Part shown: positions 1-5,199 of the stretch, piece by piece | How the letters are laid out: every line of letters starts with the position of its first letter | How positions within the stretch are numbered: the first letter of the stretch is position 1 | Assembly (NCBI GenBank): GCA_027005175.1 | Contig: JALTMC010000164.1 | Location: forward strand, 1,823 to 7,021 | Origin: Myxococcales bacterium | GTDB lineage: Bacteria > Myxococcota_C > UBA6777 | DNA length: 5,199 bases | Reading direction: 5' to 3' | Position numbers and translations under genes: made by a program | Notes under the pieces: model-generated | Seen by the model: only the letters and a program-made list of their open reading frames with translations | What the model was told of the DNA's origin: nothing | Databases searched by the model: none

Positions 1-1
1 C

Positions 2-943
2 TCTTTCTTCATTAAGTCTACACGATCCAAGCCCGTTGGAACACGTCTACAGCTCATCTTTGTGATCGAAGCGGACCAGGTGGAAGTGTGGAGTTGGGGA
101 ATTATTCAGGAAGTTCTAACCCCGGTAGAAGCTGCACAGGCCAAAAAATCTCCTGGAATTACGATGCAGCTAATGGATATCACACCGAAACGTCGCAATG
201 AGATTGAGCAACTCTTTTCCACGGATGAAGCCGTTGAGGCGATTAAACTACGACACTCTTCTCCTCCTGGTGAGAGTTCGCCCGCAGCGGCTGGCTATGC
301 TCAGGTAACACGAGATCCTCGCCATGAGTTGGTTGAGCGTGCTCGTGAGTTGATTACTCTTGTGGCCGAAGGCTCCGATCGTTACCAGTTGCTGGGGCTT
401 CCACGTGGTGCTTCTTGCGATGAGATTCGTAGTGCCTATCGCGAACGTACACGACGCTATCATCCCGACAAGTTTGTCAATCGCATTCCTGACGACGTCC
501 ATGAGGAACTGGACAAGGCATTTCAGGAAGTCATTGAATCACAGCGCATTCTTTCTGATGAAGACAGCCGTGCAACTTATGATACAAGTATCGGGAACTA
601 TGCAAACCCCAGAGCACAGCGTGCCGCGATGCCACATGTCCGAATGCAGAGGCAGTTTCGTAAAGGCTATAATTCTATCGTTGAATCACGCTCTCCCCAA
701 GTTCAAGCACTGATGGAGGATGCTCATAAGGAATATCTGGCAGACAATTACAAACTCGCTTATAGCAAGCTTAAACTCGCACAAGCCCTGGATCCTCTCA
801 ACCCCAAAATTAAAGTCAAACTCAAAGAGATCAAAGTATACGTCGACAAAGAAAACGAAGATGCTGAAGAGGAAGCGAACGAAGCCAGAGAAAAAATGCG
901 AGAAGAAGCCAAGAAGAAAGAAGCTGAACGACGTGGGCATTGA
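2..943 (+). CDS. PilZ-J-domain fusion protein with TPR-like and coiled-coil C-terminus (5' end missing)
   Basis: The frame is open from base 2, so the gene starts before the window. A GTG at 62 is only an internal candidate start, because coding similarity begins upstream of it. The first ~72 residues (2-217) resemble the second half of a PilZ domain: an FFIKS strand, PVGTRL, a WSWG turn, PGITMQL and a closing helix TPKRRNEIEQLF. The RxxxR and DxSxxG motifs that bind c-di-GMP would lie before the window, so nucleotide binding cannot be judged. After a Ser/Pro/Ala-rich linker comes a J domain (about 380-595): YQLLGLP opening, helix II, the HPD tripeptide at 461-469, and a helix ending in SRATYD. 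HPD is the Hsp70 (DnaK) ATPase-stimulating motif. There is no Gly/Phe region or zinc finger, so this is a class C J protein and not DnaJ itself. A single TPR-like helical pair (AHKEYLADNYKLAYSKLKLA, ending DPLNP) and a Lys/Glu-rich coiled coil (about 842-937) follow. It is probably a cytosolic adaptor that recruits DnaK. The domain calls are firm; the role is inferred. Confidence 0.88.
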   Translation, partial: SFFIKSTRSKPVGTRLQLIFVIEADQVEVWSWGIIQEVLTPVEAAQAKKSPGITMQLMDITPKRRNEIEQLFSTDEAVEAIKLRHSSPPGESSPAAAGYAQVTRDPRHELVERARELITLVAEGSDRYQLLGLPRGASCDEIRSAYRERTRRYHPDKFVNRIPDDVHEELDKAFQEVIESQRILSDEDSRATYDTSIGNYANPRAQRAAMPHVRMQRQFRKGYNSIVESRSPQVQALMEDAHKEYLADNYKLAYSKLKLAQALDPLNPKIKVKLKEIKVYVDKENEDAEEEANEAREKMREEAKKKEAERRGH

Positions 944-984
944 GCTTGAGACGCCCATTTCCATCGAGCCCTGGTCCACATGAT

Positions 985-2109
985 TCATTCATTGGTGAGA
1001 TCGAAGGTTTCGATCCATCCAAATCTCCGGAGATAGAGGGTCTTGTCTCTTTTCGCGATCCAGGCCCATGTACCGGAGGGATCAAATAGGAGTATGAGGG
1101 CGCATAATGTAAGTAACAGGTCAAAAAAGACGATTCGTGCGTGGAACTGGTGTATTGGAACAACAAACAGCTGCTGCGACAGTGAAGTCAAACTTAGAGT
1201 GAGGGCGAGCAGACAAGAGGGGACCGATAAGTATACAAAAGCGAGCCGGGCAAGAGAGCGTTCACTCCACAGGTATTCGGCCTTGTGTGGAGCCCAAAGA
1301 GAAGGGAGCAACCGACTGAACTGGAAGCAGATAAGGCTTCCAAGGCCCCATAACAACAGTGTGCGTAGGCTCCATATCACAGGCAGGCGGGGGTCTACTC
1401 CAAGTGTGAGTGAATGAATACTATAACTCCACAGAGTCCACAGCAATCCAAACCAGATAAGTCGCCAACGTCCTCGTGCCATCGGAGTACCTAACCATCG
1501 TTTCTCATGCTGTGTTGCTGTCTTTCCTTTCTCAACGTCTGTTGTTTGGTCCTCCTCCTTGTTTTCTGGTTCCTCCTTGTTTTCTGGTTCCTCCTTGTTT
1601 TCTGGTTCCTCCTTGTTTTCTGGTTCCTCCTCTTCAGGTTTGGAGGCAACGTTGATGGGAAAGCCAAGGTGCCAGGTGTGTGTTTGTGTGAGCAGAATAC
1701 GAGGTTGGAGTTGTGGCATCCATCGTGAGAGGGTTAGGGTGCAAAGAGAGAGGCTCATGCCAAGTGGAGACGTGTAGAACCAGAAGTATCCGAAGCTTGC
1801 GAGAGTAAGAGGGGTTAGGATAGAGCTGGTGAGCTTCCAGAATTTATATTGTGGGGAGATAAAGGCTGAGACCGCATCTTGTGGTTTGGGAGCAAACCAT
1901 TGCAGTAAGAGTGTGCCTGGAAGTAGCAGCAAAGAGAGAGAAGCGAGTGTCTGAGAAAGTATATCTTTCTCCCAAGGCATTGGAATATGTAGAAAAACGC
2001 TCAGTAGTGCGATGGCGGGGGCTAGCCAAAGAAAAAGCAGATGGTCGTGAGGCCAGCGGTTCTGCATGGACTGGCGAAGGGCTTGGTAGGGAAAATACTG
2101 GTTGTTCAT
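985..2109 (-). CDS. Uncharacterised multi-pass membrane protein with a repeat-bearing cytoplasmic loop
   Basis: I do not recognise this 374-residue protein. Hydrophobic segments lie at about residues 23-42, 50-72, 93-112, 114-130, 215-237, 243-264, 288-311 and 324-343, giving roughly eight helices. Arg/Lys residues cluster before helix 1, before helix 5 (KRW, RGRWRL), between helices 6 and 7, and in the C-tail (KRDK, LRRFGW), which fits both termini and the long central loop being cytoplasmic. That loop (about 131-214) holds four exact EEPENK repeats at 161-184, followed by another acidic stretch. The protein is rich in Trp and Leu, with no catalytic or transporter motif I can name. The ATG at 2109 is the first in frame, and an in-frame stop lies 9 bases upstream of it (2119-2121). 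No good Shine-Dalgarno site precedes it; a second ATG at 2067 is no better. The gene converges on the PilZ-J gene and diverges from gshB. The long open frame, helix pattern and charge distribution support it as real. Confidence 0.72.
   Translation of the reverse strand: MNNQYFPYQALRQSMQNRWPHDHLLFLWLAPAIALLSVFLHIPMPWEKDILSQTLASLSLLLLPGTLLLQWFAPKPQDAVSAFISPQYKFWKLTSSILTPLTLASFGYFWFYTSPLGMSLSLCTLTLSRWMPQLQPRILLTQTHTWHLGFPINVASKPEEEEPENKEEPENKEEPENKEEPENKEEDQTTDVEKGKTATQHEKRWLGTPMARGRWRLIWFGLLWTLWSYSIHSLTLGVDPRLPVIWSLRTLLLWGLGSLICFQFSRLLPSLWAPHKAEYLWSERSLARLAFVYLSVPSCLLALTLSLTSLSQQLFVVPIHQFHARIVFFDLLLTLCALILLFDPSGTWAWIAKRDKTLYLRRFGWIETFDLTNE
1559..1630. repeat. Perfect 18-bp tandem repeat, four copies, inside the membrane-protein gene
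   Basis: Four identical, contiguous copies of TTGTTTTCTGGTTCCTCC (+ strand) are read on the - strand as EEPENK, residues 161-184 of the membrane protein. The period is a multiple of three, so copy-number change would lengthen or shorten the acidic loop without shifting the frame. The lack of any silent difference between copies suggests recent expansion or homogenisation. Confidence 0.97.
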
Positions 2110-2204
2110 TGGGTTGTTTCATGCTACGCAATCGGAGGTGATGAGCCCGTTCCAACGGACACGAATAAGATACTGGAACAGTTTCTACCACACAAGGGTT
2201 CTCT

Positions 2205-2232
2205 TCGATATCTTGTTTGTGTATGGTACACT
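2205..2232 (+). promoter_or_regulatory. Candidate sigma-70-type promoter for gshB
   Basis: A -35-like TCGATA (2205-2210, 4 of 6 to TTGACA) is separated by 16 bp from a -10-like TACACT (2227-2232, 4 of 6 to TATAAT). TGG sits directly before the -10 box, matching an extended -10 (TGN). Transcription would start around 2239-2241, leaving a leader of about 30 bases that contains the ribosome binding site. Each box is imperfect, so this is a position-supported guess. A small inverted repeat, CCGTT-CC-AACGG (2147-2158), lies upstream and could be an operator or chance. Confidence 0.3.
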
Positions 2233-2260
2233 TTTTTCGTTCCACGTCTCTTAGAAAGCT

Positions 2261-2265
2261 GGAGG
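2261..2265 (+). promoter_or_regulatory. Ribosome binding site of gshB
   Basis: GGAGG lies 6 bases before the ATG at 2272, which is ideal spacing. It fixes the gshB start, and the resulting N-terminus (MSIVKLGVVMDPI) aligns with the N-terminus of the E. coli enzyme. Confidence 0.9.
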
Positions 2266-2271
2266 TGTTAG

Positions 2272-3228
2272 ATGAGTATTGTGAAGCTGGGTGTGGTGAT
2301 GGATCCTATCGATACCATCCAGGCAAAGAAGGATAGCACCTTGGCGATGTTCTTGGAGGGTCAACGGCGTGGCTGGAAGATTTATGAGATCCATCAAAAG
2401 GATATCCGTGCTGTTGACGGTGGCCCTTTCGCAACGATGCGAGAACTGCGTGTCTTCGATTCAACCGAAAAATGGTTTGAATATACCGATCAGATCGATG
2501 TTCCACTGCGTGATATGGACATCATCTTAATGCGCAAAGATCCGCCCTTTGATATGGAGTTTATCTACACCACATACCTGCTTGAGCGTGCTGCTGATGA
2601 GGGCTCTTTGGTGTTCAACAAACCTCAGAGCTTGCGCGACTCCAACGAAAAACTCTTTACCATGTGGTTTCCAGAGTGTACACCGGCTACGCTGGTAACG
2701 CGCAGAGCGACTGATATCAAGGCGTTTGTGGCCGAGCACGGTCAAGTTGTTGTGAAGCCCCCCGATGGAATGGGAGGGCACTCTATCTTCTTTATTCGTG
2801 AAGATGATCCCAACACCAACGTTATTATTGAAACATTAACCCAAAATGAAAGCCGCTTTGTGATTGCGCAACGTTATGTGCCGGAAGCCCGTTTGGGAGA
2901 CAAGCGGATCTTACTCATTGATGGTGAGCCATTTCCCTATGCTGTCTCAAGGGTTCCGCCTCCCGACGACTTTCGTGGAAATCTGGCTGTTGGAGCCAAA
3001 GGGCAGGGGGCTGAACTCACAGAGCGGGAACGTTGGATCTGTGCGAAACTCGGACCCATCCTTCGAGAAAAACAGATGGTTTTTGTGGGCATTGATGTTC
3101 TGGGAGATTATTTGACAGAGATTAACGTAACCAGCCCCACTGGTATTCGTGAAATCGACAATGCCTTTGGTGTCTCCGTGTGCAAAACCTTGTTTGATGC
3201 TTTCGAAAAACACCTTGCAGATCGTTGA
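2272..3228 (+). CDS. gshB: Glutathione synthetase
   Basis: GshB is an ATP-grasp ligase that joins gamma-glutamylcysteine and glycine with ATP to make glutathione, the second and last step of synthesis, in the cytosol. The 318 residues match the E. coli enzyme (316) in length and collinear motifs: KLGVVMDPI (5-13), KKDST (19-23), the pre-ATP-grasp MRKDPPFD (87-94), NKPQSLRD (116-123), the glycine-rich ATP loop KPPDGMGGHSIF (162-173), GDKRIL (209-214), the flexible loop RGNLAVGAKG (235-244), and the metal and substrate region VGIDVLGDYLTEINVTSPTG (272-291) followed by IREI. No key residue appears lost. gshA, which makes the substrate, is not adjacent, as is common where the two genes are unlinked. 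The gene stands alone: a divergent gene lies upstream and an oppositely oriented gene downstream. No convincing terminator follows the stop. The identification is by recognition of the family. Confidence 0.98.
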   Translation: MSIVKLGVVMDPIDTIQAKKDSTLAMFLEGQRRGWKIYEIHQKDIRAVDGGPFATMRELRVFDSTEKWFEYTDQIDVPLRDMDIILMRKDPPFDMEFIYTTYLLERAADEGSLVFNKPQSLRDSNEKLFTMWFPECTPATLVTRRATDIKAFVAEHGQVVVKPPDGMGGHSIFFIREDDPNTNVIIETLTQNESRFVIAQRYVPEARLGDKRILLIDGEPFPYAVSRVPPPDDFRGNLAVGAKGQGAELTERERWICAKLGPILREKQMVFVGIDVLGDYLTEINVTSPTGIREIDNAFGVSVCKTLFDAFEKHLADR

Positions 3229-3344
3229 CATCCTTCCCCACCAAATCCGGCTTGATTCTGCCTACGGTTTCACCCCTACGGGGCTGCCTACACAGTCGCG
3301 CTTCGCTCTCGCTGTAGATTCTAGGAATGGATTTTACACGATAC
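3229..3344. other. Intergenic stretch with CCTACGG-type short repeats and small hairpins
   Basis: No credible gene lies here. The stretch has a different texture from its neighbours. CCTACGG occurs at 3261-3267 and 3275-3281, with a related CCTACA at 3287-3292. CCCC-TAC-GGGG (3273-3283) is a short perfect hairpin. CTACA (3288-3292) can pair with TGTAG (3313-3317) around a CG-rich segment. There is no T-tract, so it is a poor intrinsic terminator for gshB. It looks like an interspersed palindromic repeat of the REP/MITE kind, but with only one copy in the window this cannot be shown. Confidence 0.4.
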
Positions 3345-3416
3345 TGGAACTCCAAGCGTAACAAAGAGTTCCATTCCAAGCGTAACAAAGCCTTCCACTC
3401 CAAGCGGAACGAAGAG
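3345..3416. repeat. 24-bp tandem repeat, three imperfect copies, between gshB and the tail-anchored gene
   Basis: Three contiguous 24-base units start at 3345, 3369 and 3393. They share the core TCCAAGCG(T/G)AAC(A/G)AAG. The first unit plus the start of the second contains an 8-bp perfect inverted repeat, TGGAACTC (3345-3352) and GAGTTCCA (3366-3373), with a 13-base loop. The third unit has diverged most (CGGAACGAAG). The block has no stop codon in the + frame starting at 3327, where it would read as an SKRNK(E/A)FH repeat, nor in one - frame. There is no supporting ribosome binding site, so I treat it as non-coding. The remaining bases to 3501 are A/T-richer and hold nothing I can name. Confidence 0.9.
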
Positions 3417-3501
3417 GCACCTGGTTAGATTAAAGCACTCGAAATTAAATACCGATGGATTTTGCTTGGGAGCAGAAGGACTTCAAAGAGCGAGTGTGGC
3501 T

Positions 3502-5085
3502 TCACGTTTGTCCCAGGATGTGAAATACACCGAGGGTGATGGAGAAAATACCGAGAAATAGAAACAGGTAAAAGATAACTCTGCTTCGGAAGTCCATAGA
3601 TAAAGGGTTCGAGCTACGCAAAGGTGACAATCGTTGTAGGTCTTCCATCCGAATATGCTCGATCTTGGCGAAGGGGATGGCCTCGCCAGATCCATTGGGC
3701 CTCAGTGGCTCTTCCATAAGCATAGGATACTGAGCAAGCTGTTGCTTTGCCGTACGCATTGCTTCATCCAGTTGCTGTGTGAGGGCTCGATCTGTCACTC
3801 TTTTGATGAAGTCAGAAGGTCGTGTTATGGCAACGTTGAGGATGTTGGAGGAGCGTGCTACTTCCTTGCTACTCGCGCTCGGTGATGGCTCTGCTACAAA
3901 CACTCCGAGAGAGTCGAGAGAGAGAAGGGGACTCTTTTCCGTTTGAAGGACAGGATCTTCTTTTCTCGGGAGAAGTGGACTCTCTTCCGTTTGGAGAATA
4001 GGACTTTCTTTCCTCGGAAAAAGTGGACCCTCTTCCGTTTGGAGAACAGGATTTTCTTTCCTCGGAAGAACAGGACCCTTTTGCCTTGATAGAGTGGTAC
4101 TTTCTTTTACGTGAATAGAGGGGCTTTCTTCTGCGTGAATAGGAGGGCTTTCTTCCATGTGAAGAAGAGGACTCTCTTCCGTTTGGAGGACAGGACTTTC
4201 TTGTCTTGATAGAGCGGTACTTTCTTCCGTGTGGAGAACTGTGAGTTTGTTGGCTTGGGCAGAGGGATTTTTTACCCGAGCGAGTTCCTTCGTTGGGGTG
4301 GAATCAAGAATGGTTTCTATTTTTTTGGGTATTCTTTCTTCCAGAGTTACTAGAGGTTCGTTGGTCTGTTGTTCTGAAAGCGGCTCTTCATGATCCTCTG
4401 GTGCACCATGGTTCTCGCGTGAACTTGTCGTTTCCGTAGCGAAACTAGGTTCTTTTGTTGATTCGGAGTTGAACTCCTGTGATGGCAAAGTGAGTTGTGT
4501 GTCTAGTGAGTCTTGAGAGAGTTGTGACTGGTCTTTTTCTGGATCGGCTTTGTTTTCTTCGGGAGTGAGAGTCGAGGGGAGTGTTTTGTTGGGAGCCGTG
4601 TGGAGCTCGATCCATTCGGATTGGGTCTTTTCGGGTGCAATGGTGTTGCTTGTATCACTCTTCCACTCCGATGGATCGTATGCCAATGCATTAATGGATT
4701 CTTCGATTTCTTCATCTGCAACAGCGTCTAGTATTGATCCTTTGGGGTTGTTTCCAATTCGCATCACTTGGTCTTGAGGAGCCTTTGAGTCAGAACTCAG
4801 TATGCGATCAAGCTCCAGCGATGCACCTGACCCATCGGAAGGCAAGGATGTGACGCTGGAATGAAATGGGATGTTGAGATCAAAGTTGGATTTTGCATTT
4901 TGGTTCTTGTCAGAGAACTCTTGCAGTATATTCATGACAGAATATCCAATCCAACTGCCTGATTCGTTGAATTGCTGTTGCATCGCTTCCTCGATCCATT
5001 CGTCCTTTTTCTCTGGGGTCGGAGTGGTTGGTGTATGCTGGCTGGAGTTATTCATTAGTGTTGTTGTTTGAGGAAGCTGTGACAT
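3502..5085 (-). CDS. Uncharacterised tail-anchored protein with 13 tandem 8-residue repeats
   Basis: I do not recognise this 527-residue protein. Residues 1-280 are low complexity, rich in Ser, Thr, Glu, Gln, Pro and Asn, with short more ordered-looking pieces (DEWIEEAMQQQF 28-39, WIGYSVMNILQEF 45-57, EEIEESINALAYDPSEW 125-141). Residues 283-386 are 13 octapeptide repeats of the type (V/L)LQTEESP or LLPRKESP. A helical piece follows (about 425-455, DFIKRVTDRALTQQLDEAM). One membrane helix lies at about 502-524 (RVIFYLFLFLGIFSITLGVF) with only three residues after it; FRSR just before it favours a cytoplasmic N-terminal bulk. There is no signal peptide, so it appears to be C-tail anchored. The start is uncertain: the ATG at 5085 and one at 5055 both lack a Shine-Dalgarno site, and the frame stays open to the window edge through a Pro-rich reading of the 20-bp repeat. 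I prefer 5085 because that repeat looks intergenic. It may be a scaffold or spacer protein, but nothing in the sequence names a function. Confidence 0.72.
   Translation of the reverse strand: MSQLPQTTTLMNNSSQHTPTTPTPEKKDEWIEEAMQQQFNESGSWIGYSVMNILQEFSDKNQNAKSNFDLNIPFHSSVTSLPSDGSGASLELDRILSSDSKAPQDQVMRIGNNPKGSILDAVADEEIEESINALAYDPSEWKSDTSNTIAPEKTQSEWIELHTAPNKTLPSTLTPEENKADPEKDQSQLSQDSLDTQLTLPSQEFNSESTKEPSFATETTSSRENHGAPEDHEEPLSEQQTNEPLVTLEERIPKKIETILDSTPTKELARVKNPSAQANKLTVLHTEESTALSRQESPVLQTEESPLLHMEESPPIHAEESPSIHVKESTTLSRQKGPVLPRKENPVLQTEEGPLFPRKESPILQTEESPLLPRKEDPVLQTEKSPLLSLDSLGVFVAEPSPSASSKEVARSSNILNVAITRPSDFIKRVTDRALTQQLDEAMRTAKQQLAQYPMLMEEPLRPNGSGEAIPFAKIEHIRMEDLQRLSPLRSSNPLSMDFRSRVIFYLFLFLGIFSITLGVFHILGQT
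3928..4239. repeat. 24-bp coding tandem repeat, 13 degenerate copies with 48-bp super-period
   Basis: Read on the - strand, this encodes 13 consecutive octapeptides, residues 283-386 of the tail-anchored protein. The pattern is hydrophobic-Leu, two variable residues, Glu/Lys, Glu, Ser/Asn/Asp, Pro. Two types alternate, one with QTEE and one with (P/S)R(K/Q)E, giving a 16-residue (48-bp) higher-order unit that is clearest near the C-terminal end. On the + strand, TTCCGTTTGGAG recurs at 3985, 4033 and 4177, each a multiple of 48 bases apart. Copies have diverged, so this array is older than the 18-bp array. Confidence 0.95.
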
Positions 5086-5130
5086 GCCAGATCGGACAAG
5101 AGAGGGGGGTTCTGGTCTATGTTCTTGAGG

Positions 5131-5199
5131 GTTGGGAGTTGGAGGTTGGGGTTGGGAGTTGGAGGTTGGGGTTGGGAGTTGGAGGTTGGGGTTGGGAGT
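5131..5199. repeat. Perfect G-rich 20-bp tandem repeat reaching the window edge
   Basis: The unit GTTGGGAGTTGGAGGTTGGG is repeated without a single difference for 3.45 copies and is cut by the end of the window, so its true length is unknown. Each unit is itself built from three related 6-7-base pieces (AACTCCC, AACCCC, AACCTCC on the other strand). GGG and GGGG runs recur with short spacers, so the + strand could form G-quadruplex structures. It begins 45 bp upstream of the proposed start of the tail-anchored gene. Short 7-base-type tandem repeats between genes are known from several bacterial groups, including STRR repeats of cyanobacteria. Confidence 0.95.

Noticed and set aside
934-960. 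Terminator between the convergent PilZ-J and membrane-protein genes
   Set aside because: TGGGC and GCCCA can pair, but the stem is 5 bp with a 14-base loop and only three Ts follow.
686-988. Open frames on both strands across the end of the PilZ-J gene
   Set aside because: They are by-products of its Lys/Glu-rich codons in other frames and show no independent features.
2073-2196. Promoter for the membrane-protein gene on the - strand
   Set aside because: TTGTGT and TATCTT are spaced 17 bp apart, but the -35 matches only 3 of 6 bases, which is too weak to annotate.
1844-2245. 133-codon open frame on the - strand overlapping the start of the membrane-protein gene
   Set aside because: It overlaps the membrane-protein frame heavily, has no helix pattern or recognisable domain, and would run across the candidate gshB promoter region.
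3122-3403. 93-codon open frame on the - strand over the end of gshB and the 24-bp repeats
   Set aside because: It is antisense to conserved gshB codons and its N-terminus is only the repeat read backwards.
3345-3416. CRISPR-like array
   Set aside because: The units are contiguous with no unique spacers and there is no cas gene nearby.
4503-4777. Short open frames overlapping the low-complexity part of the tail-anchored gene
   Set aside because: They have no start signal or domain, and low-complexity sequence commonly leaves alternative frames open.

Overview
The window looks like bacterial chromosomal DNA of moderate G+C. It carries four protein-coding genes in a +, -, +, - arrangement, so no two neighbours form an operon. 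A PilZ domain fused to a J domain, a gamma-proteobacterial-style GshB and long low-complexity proteins suggest a Proteobacteria or Myxococcota-type lineage (former Deltaproteobacteria). This placement is inference; the window contains no phylogenetic marker gene.

Layout. (1) 2-943, +: the 3' part of a gene for a PilZ-J-domain protein with a TPR-like helical segment and a charged coiled-coil tail; its 5' end is outside the window. (2) 985-2109, -: an unrecognised membrane protein with about eight helices and a cytoplasmic loop holding a perfect 4 x 18-bp repeat. It converges on gene 1 with a 41-bp gap. (3) 2272-3228, +: glutathione synthetase gshB, complete, with a clear Shine-Dalgarno site and a possible extended -10 promoter; it diverges from gene 2 across 162 bp. 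(4) 3229-3501: an intergenic stretch with a CCTACGG-rich block and three 24-bp repeats. (5) 3502-5085, -: an unrecognised tail-anchored protein, mostly disordered and acidic, with 13 tandem 8-residue repeats and a single C-terminal membrane helix. (6) 5131-5199: a perfect G-rich 20-bp tandem repeat that runs off the window edge.

The genes do not obviously form one pathway. GshB is ordinary metabolism, gene 1 is probably a chaperone or signalling adaptor, and genes 2 and 5 are membrane proteins of unknown role. I find no defence system, mobile-element gene, CRISPR array or RNA gene. The unusual theme is tandem repetition: four separate blocks with 18-, 20-, 24- and 24-bp periods, two coding and two apparently non-coding. 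The intergenic and coding 24-bp repeats share a similar core in opposite orientation.
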